The notes beneath the pieces are model-generated. The model did no database searches. It saw only the letters and a program-made list of their open reading frames with translations, and was not told the DNA's origin. This document shows positions 21,353 through 32,239 of a stretch of 64,000 nt of DNA, piece by piece. The translations under genes were made by a program, and so were the position numbers. Source of the stretch: Icerya purchasi (taxonomy: Eukaryota > Arthropoda > Insecta > Hemiptera > Monophlebidae); NCBI GenBank assembly GCA_039619475.1, contig CM077116.1, forward strand, positions 33,863,183 to 33,927,182, written 5' to 3'. Each line of letters opens with the position of its first letter. The stretch's first letter is position 1.

Positions 21353-22357
21353 TTAATCTGCGCGAATTGTACGTTGGCAGTCGATACAATCTTTTACTTT
21401 CATACAATTTCGAGTACTATGCAGAAATATATCGTCATCGAAATAATATTCTTCATCATTCTCATGTTCAAAACATGGTAGAAGTGATTTTATCGTATCA
21501 TCCTGTTTTAGTCTATCTGGTAAAAATGTATAAATGTCTCCAACACAACTTGGAAATAACGTAATTATCATTTCTTTGGTGGTTGTAATGAACAACTGAC
21601 TTAAATCATTTATATTTAGATTATTCATAAGCTTCAGCGGACGGATGACATGATCGTACCATGCCTTCATCACCATAACGTTTTTCACCGCACAATGAAA
21701 ACTATCATTCTCATTATGGTGTTTACAAGTTATCAAATTGCTTATACCAAAATACTCTTCATGTAGATTCTCAATACTAGATAATCGAAAGACTTGATCC
21801 ATATTAACGATTTCGTAGTCTAAATCACGCAACAATTCAGACTTTTCGTTAAGTTCCATTAGTGTAAGTTTAGCATATACTGTTAAAACATATACGCGAG
21901 CCCTCGGTTTTTGGGACAATATCGTGAATATATCGCGTGCGATGAATATTTCTTCACGACAGGGAAATAATGAAGGGTTCTTCAAGTAATAACTCACTGA
22001 AGAACATTGTAAATGTGGCATTTTTGATGCATGCCATGCTCTGCTTGGCTTATACAACGTATGCAAACACTTCCCTCCAGACATATCAATCATTGCTAGT
22101 TCAGTTACTCGAAACCCATAATCACAATCTATATGGACGCTGATATCTACAAAATATTCCGCTATATCCACTTGTTCTGATAATAATACAGGACCAACGA
22201 TTTTACGTACAAGGGATGTTGATTGTTCTGATGTATAACCATCATCATTTTGCGGTGTTGGAGGTGAAGAAGACGTATGCGAGTCGCTATCACTCGAAAA
22301 GGAATTCTGAATAAATTCGTCGGCTTTAATATCAATCGATTCGGTATTGTTATTCAT
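21353..22357 (-). CDS. 334-aa DEDDh-exonuclease-like protein, right copy
   Basis: Intact mirror copy of 6306-7310 with the same start and stop. The only residue difference I see is Pro for Ser in the SLLxCFEHE segment near position 297. The region after its stop is the undisturbed counterpart of the hAT target site (single ATTTTTAT, here ATAAAAAT on the + strand). Function as for the left copy: unproven, probably a mobile-element accessory protein derived from an exonuclease fold. Confidence 0.7.
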   Translation of the reverse strand: MNNNTESIDIKADEFIQNSFSSDSDSHTSSSPPTPQNDDGYTSEQSTSLVRKIVGPVLLSEQVDIAEYFVDISVHIDCDYGFRVTELAMIDMSGGKCLHTLYKPSRAWHASKMPHLQCSSVSYYLKNPSLFPCREEIFIARDIFTILSQKPRARVYVLTVYAKLTLMELNEKSELLRDLDYEIVNMDQVFRLSSIENLHEEYFGISNLITCKHHNENDSFHCAVKNVMVMKAWYDHVIRPLKLMNNLNINDLSQLFITTTKEMIITLFPSCVGDIYTFLPDRLKQDDTIKSLLPCFEHENDEEYYFDDDIFLHSTRNCMKVKDCIDCQRTIRAD

Positions 22358-22429
22358 GTTTGATTACTGTTTTTTTAACTTCTTACTAAAAAAGAAACGT
22401 AGAAAATTATTACTTTTACCGTTACAGTA

Positions 22430-22812
22430 AATTTTTAATAAAGCGTGAAGAACACAGATTCTACAAAATGCGCACGTTTAACATAAAACTAATACTGTCT
22501 GCACGATCAGATCCGTTCAACAATCTACCTCGATGCTTGCCTTTGAAAAGGGAGGGTTGCACCAGAAAAAACCACATTCCTTTGGTGAAAGTTGGTTGCA
22601 GGTGTGTCTGAACGAAGTTTGCAGGTGTTCTTTGGGTTATATGTGTGTGTTTGTGTGTGTGTGTGTGTAGGTGTGTACCTGTGAGCCTGTTTCTACAGAA
22701 AATATAAAGGGTAAGAACCTGTTCCAGCAGACTCTATAACATTGTCGCACGATCTAATACATCGGTATGGTAACATGCATGCAAGGTTATGAGCGACGTA
22801 CATTTACGCTAC
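22430..22812 (-). promoter_or_regulatory. upstream region of the right 334-codon gene
   Basis: Mirror copy of 5851-6230, with the (GT)n-rich segment near 22640-22670 as its complement. With the other three copies this makes four instances of the same upstream block in element C. Confidence 0.45.
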
Positions 22813-24262
22813 GACTACGTGACAGCTATATGGGAGAAAAAATATAATACGAAAGATTTCGAAAGAAAAAAAATGTTAGAGTTGGAAAAAAAAACAACAA
22901 AAAAAAAAATGAAATATTCTTAAACTAATAGAATCGAAAAAATGATTATGAATGATATGAGATCTAACGGTATCAGATGAGTGTGTGCGAATGGATGGTG
23001 CGCTTTTGTGGTGGTTGTGGCGATCAAGGAGTATGTGGAAAAAATATAAAAACTATGTACAGTCAGTAAATTGATTGCAAAAAGGTAGAAAGGTTTAAAG
23101 GATACATTTGCTTATTTAATAGTAGAAAAGGTGCATGGACGCCTTAAATTAACCTTCTGCAAAATAAATGAAATAACGGTACATCATTCAAGATAGTTTT
23201 CATCGGGGGAGATTGTCCATTTTCACCATGCTTTCTAGAAAAGGTGTATACATGTCGTGAATTTGTATGTTGTAAAAGGTCGTAAATAACGGTACATGAC
23301 ATGCGCTTCAATAATGTTACAAACGACTGGTGAGGCGTGCGGAGACATCTTAGACTGTGGAGCAGCGATTGAATTTCTTGGAAATGTCGAGATCAGTGTT
23401 CGATGACGTTGATGTCGATTTTTTTATGTGCATGTGTGTATTTGAACGAGTCTAAAAAAAATATTCTTCTAGCGACTAACGGTAAATAGCGGTGGAGTAT
23501 TGAGTGGTCAAAGGTTGATAGAAAGACGAGACGAATACATGAAGAGGATGACTATACCTGGAAAAGGACGATTAATGTTTGTAGCAACAATATCGTCAAT
23601 GAAAATAATAGTTCCTTCGTTTAATAATTATACTGAGATGTGTATAATATTAAAATTAGTTACGATGTTGATAAAAATTATTTAGTACCCTGAGATTTTC
23701 TCTATCAAAATGTTAAAAGATGTAAAGTATGTAAGACGGGGTGAATGTGTCAGAAAAATAATAGCAGTAAAAATAATTAAAGATCGATAATTAAAAATTA
23801 AATATAATAACTGTGTGTGGTATATGTGTGGGTCTGATGAGATATGCTCCCGCGGATAATACAAAAAAAAAAATGGTCGCGATTAATAAGGAACCTATCT
23901 GTGAGTGTGACAATATGGCGTGTATGTAAGTCTGGGAGGAGTTGAAAAATAAATAAAACATATTATAATTGCTAGGGGAACGTGTATGCATGGAAATGGA
24001 TGTCGAGCAAATAAAATAAAAAAAATGTACGAACGGAAAAAAATTTCAAAAGACTTTTTGGAAAAATAATCTAACAATAATATACAATAATTGATAGTAA
24101 AATGGGTGTTGGAGGCAACGTCTACACTTCCGCGAGAGTTGATTGTTTGACTGGGTCTAGAACATATATTATGAAAGAATTGTAATTTGTGTAGAATGGA
24201 TAGGGGAGGGAGAGGGAAATTATGAAACAGTGTTAAATAAAAATATACTCGATTTCATTTTT

Positions 24263-24622
24263 GAATACATATGTCTGGAAAAAAAATTATGAACGTTCGG
24301 GAGAAACGATCGGAAGCGAAAAAAAAAATATAGTTAGAATAATTCCATAATACTTGGAGTTGAAAAAAGTTATTATGAACGGTATGGGAACTAACGACGG
24401 CAAATGTGTGCGCATTCATAGCGGTGAAGACATTGTAGGATTTATTTTTAGAACCGGAGAAAAATAAAAATAGTATGAACGGTCGGAAGAAATGATCAGA
24501 AATGAAAAAATATACTTCGACTATTTCTATAATATTTAGGCTCGAAAAATTATTAAGAACGATATGGGAACTAACTGCAGAAGATGGGTGTGCGAGAAGG
24601 GACGGTGTGCATTCATAGCGGT
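24263..24622 (-). repeat. two diverged ~188-bp tandem units in the right arm
   Basis: Mirror of 4041-4400. Non-coding. Confidence 0.5.
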
Positions 24623-25200
24623 CACATAAAAAAATACTTACCTCTCAATATGAAATGACGGAGGCGTTGGGAACGTCGATCGGGGGTTTAATGGTCGTAG
24701 TAAAAGTAAATAGAATGCGATATATTCGATATTAAAACAACGGAATCGATCGGAAAAGAGGATGGAAGGGGTAAAGGAGACTAAGGATATTTTAGACTAT
24801 AGAAATAATTGATTTGTTAATTTATAAATGTTTTGGATAACCGGTTAGGTTTAGACAACAGAGCAGAGATTGGGTTATTATGTGAAAAAAATAATAATTA
24901 AAAAAAAAATTGGAGCAGCGTAAACGGACTACACGTGCGGGGTATCGGCGTGTGTGCTTTCGCGGCGGAGAACGTTATGTTAGATATATGCGCGGGATCG
25001 GGACGTGCACTTTAGCATATGGTAGTAAGATCGGGGAATCAGGAAAATAAAAAATATGCTTCGGCTAATTTTATATTATGTATAATAATATATACTCATA
25101 CTTTGAAATATTAAAGAAATAATCGCGGTATCGGGAACGGAGCGCATGTGTGCGCGGGATATCGCGGTGGACATCGGAATATGCGTGGGATCGGCGCGTG

Positions 25201-25910
25201 CGCTTTCGCGACGGCGACCGGAGCGTGCGCGGGAACGAAATATACCTGTGTGAGGTGTGAACTGGAGTTATAGGTTAGATTTACGCTTTAAATAATATAT
25301 TGGGGTTAAATTTTGGAATTTTCTTACTTAGATCCTGAATTTTGAAAAAATTGTGATAACGTAGCTGTGGGCGGGCGGGGCGAGCGGGGACTTGGGTTAC
25401 TTTCGGACATTAATTAATATACTTATGTTAATTAATAATCGGTTCTGTTTATCAGAAACGAGCAGGACGCGTACGAGGGAATTTTGGAGACGGAGCGTTC
25501 GTGTGTGTGGGTGTGATATCGCGGCGGAGATCGGAATATGCGTGGGATCGGCGCGTGCGCTTTCGCGACGGCGACCGGAGCGTGCGCGAGAACGAAATAT
25601 ACGTGTGAGAGGTATAACGGAGGTGTTGGGTTAGATTTACGCTTTAAATAATATATCGGGGTTAAATTTTGGAATTTTCATACTTAGGCCCTGAATTTTG
25701 AAAAAAAAATTGCAGTACCATAGCAGGACTGGCGGGGTCAGCGGAGACTTGGGTTACTTTCGGACATTAATTAATATACTTATGTTAATTAATAATCGGT
25801 TCAGTTTATCGGAAACGAGCGGGACGCGTACGGGGGAATTTCGGAGAAATTTTGGGAACTTGGGGGAACTTTCAGCACCTGGACACTAATTGGGGTTACT
25901 TGCGCCCCCG
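25201..25910 (-). repeat. 355-bp tandem duplication present only in the right arm
   Basis: CGCTTTCGCGACGGCGACCG occurs at 25201 and again at 25556, and the DNA after each copy is homologous though clearly diverged (for example ACCTGTGTGAGGTG against ACGTGTGAGAGGTA). The left arm has a single copy. Its sequence switches from first-copy type to second-copy type within GAATTTTCTTACTTAGGCCC (about 3327-3346), the pattern expected from a deletion by recombination between the repeats. The segment is GC-rich (CpG-containing) compared with the rest of the arm. Confidence 0.75.
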
Positions 25911-26158
25911 AATAACACTTTGGACAGTTTATTGACCTCGGGACACTGTTTGGACCATCGGATCAGCGGATACGCGCGGGAACCGTCAGGGGGAAACTCT
26001 GAGGAATGGGGGGAAACTGGGGTGAATTTTGACCACCTGGACATGAATTGGGGTGAATTTTGAGTTCGGATTACCGGTCTGGGGTGAATTTTCGCCTCCG
26101 GGACAGGAATTGGGGTTCGGATTAGCGGACGCCCCAGATCTCTCAATAAATGACTACT
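25880..26158 (-). repeat. terminal iterons of element C, right end
   Basis: Mirror of 2861-3140 with GGGGTGAATTTT repeated at 31-bp spacing. A few substitutions separate the two ends (for example AGACCGG for AAACCGG), and the third terminal base differs. Confidence 0.6.
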
Positions 26159-26164
26159 TCTTTT
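26159..26164. repeat. target-site duplication of element C, right copy (TCTTTT)
   Basis: Second copy of the hexamer at 2855-2860; LINE B ORF2 sequence continues immediately after it. Confidence 0.85.
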
Positions 26165-27053
26165 CATCGAAAACGAGTTTGCGATTTATGTTACTTTTCT
26201 GTCATTTGCTTTTCAAGGTACTAAACGCAACACCTATTAAACAGTGATCGGATATTTTCGCGTTAATGATTCCAGAAGTGACTTTACAGGCAGCATATTT
26301 CATGAATATGTTATCAATACAAGATTGGGTGCATCTATCTACTCGTTCTTCCTCTCTGGTTATTCCCTGGATTAACTGTACTGCTCCTATCCTGTACAAT
26401 ATATTCAAAAAGTTTTCAGCCTGTACATTTTGATGTAATAGGTCTATGTTAAAATCCCCGCAAATTAAAACGTTATCGTTATCTTTTTCATTTTTCAATA
26501 ACTTTGCGAGGTCTTTAATAAATTCACCTACATTTTTACTCGGAGATCTATATATGGCAATTACTCGTAATGGCGTTTTTTCGTATGTGAATATGTTAAC
26601 CATCAGCATGTCCATACTTGGAGTATTTACGGCTTCCTGAATTATGCATCGAAATTTATTATTAACAAACATCATTATTCCTCCATTATATCCCGAAGGT
26701 TTTTGAATAGCAAATCTCTCGAACCCCTCTACCTCATATAATTTTAACTCGTATTCAGCTATGTTAATTTCAGTCAGAATTATAACACTTACAGGAGTAT
26801 TTATAATATAAGCTAAAAATTCATCCCAATTTCGTCGTACACTTCTTATATTTAAATGCAGTACATGAAATATGCCTTCGTTAACTACATGATTTTTATT
26901 ATAATTTAATTCAGATGTAATATTGTCAGTCCAATTTTTGATATGGGAATAGTTCTTACAGCTGTTTTTACTACGGTAATTTATTAAGTAGGACATTTTC
27001 TCACCGAAGCAGAATTGGATTTTTGCATAAGAAGGGGATAAGCTCAACAGCAA
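26165..27053 (-). pseudogene. LINE B ORF2, apurinic-type endonuclease part
   Basis: N-terminal part of ORF2, beginning at an ATG at 27053. Endonuclease motifs in order are HLNIRSVRRNWDEFL (Asn), LTEINIAEY (catalytic Glu), GGIMMFVNN, VIAIYRSPS, LICGDFNIDLL (Asp/Asn), SCIDNIFMK and KISDHCLIGVAF (catalytic His). The fold is that of AP-endonucleases, which nick the target DNA in target-primed reverse transcription. A TGA at 26202-26204 ends the frame shortly after the domain, but the frame then stays open (KLVFDEKK) up to the element C insertion. The reverse transcriptase lies on the other side of element C at 723-2854. Confidence 0.92.
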
Positions 27054-27766
27054 CTAAACAATCATGATGCATGCGAAAACAATTTTCAATTCGTTTAACA
27101 TGTAATCGATTTCGCAACGGCGCTGATTTTAGTTTAATACCCTGCTTATATATAATAGAATCGATCGAATTTCGATTAATCGTTAAACGTAAATGTAATC
27201 AACATGTTAAACTAATCATAGATTCCGCCACATGTTTACATACATGCCATTTACAACCTATAACAGACAAAATAGATAATCGCACACATGCATCACTCAC
27301 GCACATTTGTACCCTTTTTAAAATTAGTTTACGCAGACGGTGAAGCCGGCCCGTAAACTTAACACCACGAGCCAACACTCTCGGTCCACTTACTATTTCG
27401 CAAAACGGACTATTCACAACACTATCAATTACAAAAACACGCCCCGTCCTCTCTACACCGCCTAACGCTATAAACATACTGACATTACTCTCGACAACTG
27501 TCTCAATTACCTCCCCACACTTCTTAACCCTGTTAATTCTTTTAAGAACCATGCCCGACGTTATCGCAATTCTTACAACTATTTACACTTTTAACAAATA
27601 CCTATACAATCTCGTCCTCTGTACTAACACTACTTTCCAGCTTCTCTCCGCTTTACCGCCTGCGTACTTGCACCTAACCGCCACATTCATACTGCCACAC
27701 ACACATCCGTTTATCTCATACATATTCCACTAATATAGACTTTCCGTTTATCTCCAAATAATCTTA
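27054..27766 (-). other. LINE B inter-ORF segment
   Basis: About 700 bp between ORF1 and ORF2 on the - strand. A 117-codon frame lies at 27199-27552, but nothing in it is recognisable and I do not call it a gene. It may be a decayed extension of either ORF or a true spacer. Confidence 0.4.
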
Positions 27767-28603
27767 TTATAGTAATTTGTTCAAATCGTCTTCATTTCTA
27801 ATATGCAAAATGCGTTCTTGCTCGTTTTTCCTGGCAAATATCTTCCCTCGTTTTGTCCATATGAACTTATAATTAAGTACTCTTCCCTTTTCCTTCGTCT
27901 GCCACAGTAAATGTTTATAATATTTAGTTAAGTTTTCATTAACATAAATCTGTAATGGGCTTTCGTCGTTGCCCGATATTTCTTTATCGAAAATTTTTGT
28001 GTGTCTTTTTTTGTCAAAAAATAAGTCCGCTATTCTTCTGCCCGTTTTCGCAATGATTGGTTTAGGAAGTTTCAAGTTCCTGCTCGGAACCCTGTGGCTA
28101 GCTATTATATCTTCCTTTTTCACTTCGATATTCATTTTCTCTGCTATTTTAATAATTATTTCTGCGGTAATTTCTCCATGTGTTTCTGTGACTCCATGTG
28201 TTTCGATGTTTTCACGTCTACCGTATTGCTGCAGCTCATTAACTGACGTTTTTAATTCGGCGATTTGGCTGTCTTTGTTCTTAATTTCCGTCGTTAGAAC
28301 TTGCACCTGATCCCTTAACGCCTTAACTTCGTTTACCAATGATCCTTACATTTGTACTAATTCATCGTACTTTGCTGAAATGAATTCCATACACCTCTTT
28401 ATTTCCATAAATTCGCTCTTGATTTCTTGGATGGAACATTGCTGTGCCGCTGCATTAAGAACTACTTTCTCCTCTTCGCACATCATTGATTTAGCGATTT
28501 TTTTGGTAATGGGTTCGTTTGCAGTAGCGCTGTTGTTACTCAGCTGTCTTTTAAATTCTATGTTCGAATTACTCGTTACTTTTGATGATTTTGCTTTCGG
28601 CAT
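27767..28603 (-). pseudogene. LINE B ORF1 (RNA-binding, coiled coil)
   Basis: The frame starts MPKAKSSKV at 28603 and is interrupted by one TAA at 28346-28348 (after KYDELVQM), continuing GSLVNEVKALRDQV to 27767. It has a basic, Ser/Thr-rich N-terminus, then a heptad-rich coiled coil (EVKALRDQVQVL ... SQIAELKTSVNELQ) followed by YGRRENIETHGV and KRGKIFARKNE blocks, as in the RRM and C-terminal domains of L1-type ORF1 proteins. Such proteins trimerise and coat the LINE RNA. There is no CCHC knuckle. It was inactivated by the single stop. Confidence 0.8.
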
Positions 28604-28730
28604 AGTGAAATTAATTTTATCACTGATAACGGTTAAATAGATAATGAAACAATCTTACTTGAATAATCTCTGCTTCTTGTCAAATAAACGCGTTAACACT
28701 CAACCGTTCAAACTAATAAAAGCACACTTA

Positions 28731-29335
28731 TACAGTAATTGGTTGGTATAATCAATGAAAACGGAAAGAAATACGGTCGAAAAATGAACGAAAATAAAAC
28801 GAAGTTCATTTTAGTAAGGATAGGAAGACATCAAAATGCTGCATTAAAAATTAATGGTAAAAAAGTTGAACGAGTTAAGGAATTAAAATACCCGGGATGT
28901 TATATTGCAGAATATCTGAATTTAAATGAAGTCAAAGGAAGATGTGCATAAGCAAGACAAGCTTTCAAAAGGATAAGAAACTTACAGATAGATCTTTAAA
29001 ATTGCAAATCAGACAAGATTTCATAAAATATTATATTTATTCCATCCTGTTATATGGAACGGGAGCAGCAACATGCACAGCAAATATACTGAAATATTTT
29101 GAGTCGTGTGAAATGTGGCTGCATACAAGAAGCATAAAGATATCATGGACACAAAAGATGAAAAATGAGATGGTGCTAAAGAAAACCAACACAGAAAGGG
29201 AAATTTTAGACGTAATTAAAAAAAGGAAATTAAGCTATTTCGGGCATATAACTAAAGGAAAAGGTACAGACTATTAAGAACGATTATTCAAAAAAAAAAT
29301 TGATGAAAAAAGAGACAGAGGAAGCCTTGTGTTAT
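28731..29335 (+). pseudogene. non-LTR reverse transcriptase, right half (layer A)
   Basis: Continuation of the gene at 2-305. Starting at TACAGTAATTGG it reads QxLVGIINENGKKYG, MNENKTKFILVRIG, KINGKKVERVKELKYPGCYI (the FKYLG block), SLKLQIRQDFIKYYIYSILLYG, EMWLHTRSIKISWTQ and ILDVIKKRKLSYFGHI. These are the thumb and C-terminal blocks of this LINE family. Several stops and at least two frameshifts are present. It ends in a basic KRDRG tract near 29320, after which a different LINE tail begins. Confidence 0.85.
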
Positions 29336-29341
29336 CCAAGT

Positions 29342-29455
29342 TCTTTCTTCTTTTTTGTCAGCTATGTCTGATCGAGTAAAGATAGGAGTCTTCTTCCCCT
29401 CTTTTTCACTGTTCTTAGGTCAATATCCATGTTGACGAACCCATTAAAAAACAGC
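29342..29455 (+). mobile_element. 5'-truncated 3' end of the RNase-H LINE family (copy 1)
   Basis: Only the last 110 bp are left, from TCTTTCTTC through TCAGCTATGTCTGATCG to CCATGTTGACGAACCCATT, followed by an A-rich tail. The same 3' end is found at 54400-54513 and, more diverged, at 33730-33804. It is inserted directly at the end of the layer A relic. Confidence 0.65.
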
Positions 29456-29486
29456 AAAAAAACTAAATAGTTCAGTTTAAACACGA

Positions 29487-29488
<2 letters not shown>

Positions 29489-29520
<32 letters not shown>
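29489..29520. repeat. (TA)n microsatellite
   Basis: Uninterrupted TA dinucleotide run of 32 bp. Confidence 0.95.
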
Positions 29521-29524
<4 letters not shown>

Positions 29525-29892
29525 CATAATATGAGCAAATACTGGATAAATATATGTATGTAGTACCTGGTAATAACTTTACTCGGATTTATTTCGAACT
29601 TGCAGATCAATTAAAGAATTCACGATTTTTATAAACATTTAAAAATCGTTTAAAAATATAACCGCAATTCGGATGTAATAATACAGCGCTTAAACATTTT
29701 TAATACACTTATTCTTCATTTCACTTTTCTCAACCATTCTCCTTTTCCCCGTTTTATTTTTCTTCTTTTTTCTTCATATTGTGCTTACTATATAATATAT
29801 TTGATTTTTTTTTTTTTTAATTTTCCTCCTCATATTTCTTTATGCGCCGTTTGTAACTACTAAGGTCATTACAGCACATATATGGAGGTAGC

Positions 29893-30190
29893 TTATAAGT
29901 GTTCGGTCAAACCACTCGTTCTGACGAAGGCTATAACCCTTGTGACGTTAGTTGTAGTGTTTGCCAGACAATCCTGTATGTTATTGGGTAGACTATGTTG
30001 CGTCTTGAACGTGGCGAACTTTGGGCACGTGAGAAGAATGTGTGGAACTGCCGGTAAACCAGCTTGGCCGCAGAAGAGGCACATAGTGCGGGGCGAAGAT
30101 TTGCTAATTATATGACCGTGCGACATAGTGACGTGGCCGATTCGCAGCCGGCTAAGACTTTTAAAATCATGTCGGGATATTCCCTCCGGT
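29893..30190 (-). pseudogene. C-terminal fragment of an RNase-H LINE ORF2, - strand
   Basis: SLSRLRIGHVTMSHGHIIS, then CLFCGQAGLPAVPHILLTCP: the arginine-rich helix and CxxC...H...C finger that follow the RNase H domain in I- and Jockey-like LINEs. The frame is open to its stop at 29893. Sequence upstream (above 30190) no longer matches. A different subfamily from the + strand fragments, closer to the one at 59646-60225 (RLRLGHTQLTYGYLL). Confidence 0.75.
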
Positions 30191-30239
30191 TGATTATTGA
30201 TAAATATATTAATTTTAAAATAAATACATAACATTTATA

Positions 30240-32040
30240 AATTCAAGCCTATTGGATATTATTCAAAAAAATGTAAAATTTAGGGCGATTGTCACATGCG
30301 GGGGGAGAGGTATACATAAGTTTAAATTTTAAAAGTATTGTCTACGATATTATACTTGTGACCTTTTTTTTTTTTTTTGATTTTCATGGATACACATTAA
30401 TACTCGGAAATTAGGTCCCCGATTTCATAATTTTTCTACAATTTTTTTTTTTTTAGTTAATGTTTGAAATTTAATTTTTATCAACGAGCTCGCAGTTATC
30501 GCTGTGTACTTTAAATTTCGTAAAAATACTTGAAAATTTAAAACTGTACCCCTATGTAATGAATTTTCTCGGGTTTCATAATTTTCTTGTTATTCACTTC
30601 TGTCAAAGAATAAAACGTTACGTTTTGCACTTGAGCTGGTAAAGGAAAACTTCAAAAGCTGCTCATACCTGCTAGTCGATTCGGAGCCTAGTATTTAAGA
30701 AATGTTTAGAGCTTTTATAATTTCTTGCCGTGTACATGCCGAAAGTGCTTCGTTGTTAAAGTAAATTTTTACAATTTCGGTTTCTCATTCATCCACGGCA
30801 CGTTCAACAGTTTATAAGTTTCCGACGTTACTACAAGTAAACACATTCAGAATCTCGTAAAATTTCGGAAAGAATCGTAACTGCGTAATGAATGTAAAAG
30901 GACGATCAAAGGAACTTAACGATTGAGCGCGAATGGTGAAGCAGCGGGCGAACGGTTAATTAGGCAAAACAAGAGCGGAAATTAAAAGAAAAACACGAAG
31001 AGGAGGAATCCGAAGAGCGGTAGGGAAACAAACTTTGAAGATGCCAAATCACACACTCAGAGAAAATTTCACCGAAAACATCTGCGCTGCTAATTCGACC
31101 CTCTTTAACGACCTTCGTTCGACTTATTCCGCGATCCGTAATTATAGAGTCTCTGCGCAAAGTCTTGTAATTTTTACGGGGCAAAAAAAGGTATTTTTGT
31201 AACTTCAGTAAACAGAAAATTATTCTTGTATTTAATTAGAACCGGTTTCCTAAAATAATGTAGACTCTGATCGGCAATAACGGAAAAATATACTACAATA
31301 AAAGGCTGATGTCAGCAAAAACAAATTCCGCATGAAGAACGATGCGAAAATTTCGCCATTCAATCAGGTTTAATAGGAGCAATGAACACTTTAAAAAACC
31401 ATATTTAATTAAAAGAAATACGTACAGAGTTCTTTTTCAAGCTAAATCTACTATAATCAAGCTTCAGTAAACTGATGATTTTTAAACTACATTGCGGTGA
31501 ATACTGATATACTAAAATTTATGGAATTCCATTCACGATAGAGTGGGAGCGGATGTAATATAATTCGTATTCAAATCTGATTTGTTCTTTTTCTAGATCG
31601 CACTTACTTTTTTACAAAACCACGTAGCCCGATAAATATTACCGTAAATTTACAGAAATTTTCCCGATTTATCTATGATATGAAATACAACCTTAATCTC
31701 ATTCGTCAATGAACTCTACATTCGGATTACCGTACTTTAGCTGCGACGTAACTATTGCATCTGAAAAGTTAACGAAAACCCAGTGTCGTGATGAGAAGAA
31801 CAACGAAAAACCGGTAAACTAATTTATGCACGTTCACATAGGTTGGGTCAAAAACGAACTAAAAAAGAAGAAAAAAAAAAAAAAAAGACAATAAAGTTAG
31901 TTTAATTTAGAGCTATGCATAAAAGTGAAAGAACTTTAAAAATATTCTGCAAATTTTGAGTCCGAAAAGCAACTCAATTCTTTTTTCTTCCGAAAGTCTC
32001 ATCTAGGCTACCGGTTTTTAATTAAACGCCTACACCTACT
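30240..32040. other. no identifiable gene; AT-rich with homopolymer runs
   Basis: Poly-T runs near 30366 and 30442 and a poly-A tract near 31866-31886 could be tails of old insertions. Short open frames show no recognisable motif. Confidence 0.5.
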
Positions 32041-32239
32041 TTTTTCCTCCACTCTGGTTAGTTGCCACTTTTTTATCTACTGCAACTGGCGTTTTTCTGT
32101 CAACAAAACTCCATTACTGTCTTTCATTTCCAATCGCCTCTATCAGTTTTCACCGTTTATTTACATTTTTCTTTTAGTTTTTCTAACCTCCTACATCCTA
32201 TTAGTTATCTTTACGAAACTATCTCAACCAATCCTGCCC

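Larger units (their letters stand above)
2861..26158. mobile_element. palindromic Polinton-like element (layer C)
   Basis: The whole interval is one insertion. The outer ends are AGCAGTCATTTATTGAGAG and, reverse-complemented from the right, AGTAGTCATTTATTGAGAG. Flanks are TCTTTT duplications, and LINE B coding sequence resumes on both sides. 5'-AG...CT-3' ends with a 6-bp duplication are diagnostic of Mavericks/Polintons. Unlike a normal Polinton, nearly all of the element is inverted repeat: left arm 2861-17057, spacer 17058-18110, right arm 18111-26158. Each arm encodes the same two proteins. I see no polymerase B palm, retroviral-type integrase, packaging ATPase, protease or capsid gene, so it should depend on another element. 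Later changes affect only one arm: the hAT (left), the loss of a 355-bp repeat (left) and a nonsense mutation (right). Confidence 0.85.
18111..26158 (-). repeat. right arm of the element C inverted repeat
   Basis: Reverse complement of the left arm without the hAT. It starts at CATTACCGTCC and ends at the terminal ...ATGACTACT. It keeps the uninterrupted hAT target, holds an extra copy of a 355-bp repeat, and carries a premature stop in the 282-codon gene. Confidence 0.9.
306..28730 (-). mobile_element. CR1/Jockey-type LINE (layer B), itself interrupted by element C
   Basis: This is a complete - strand non-LTR retrotransposon, about 5.1 kb once the nested element at 2861-26158 and one target-site copy are removed. 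Order on the - strand: short 5' region (28730-28604), ORF1 (28603-27767), inter-ORF segment, ORF2 endonuclease (27053-26165), element C, ORF2 reverse transcriptase (2854-723), 3' UTR and poly(A), seen as poly-T at 306-321. The left flank (GAAGACC) and right flank (TACAGTAATTGG) rejoin into a continuous reverse transcriptase frame, which fixes both ends to within a base or two. I see no clear target-site duplication. Nonsense codons in ORF1 and ORF2 show it is dead. A second 5'-truncated copy of the family lies at 49465-50293. Confidence 0.85.

Noticed and set aside
2861..26158. Palindrome as an assembly or missed-adapter artefact
   Set aside because: The arms differ by a 6.5-kb hAT with proper duplications, a 355-bp unit and point changes. 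The outer ends also coincide with a 6-bp target duplication in a LINE. A read artefact would give identical arms without these signatures. Spanning reads would still be the final proof.
27199..27552. 117-codon - strand frame between LINE B ORF1 and ORF2
   Set aside because: It lies in the right orientation but shows no known LINE domain or coding signature, so I kept it only as inter-ORF DNA.
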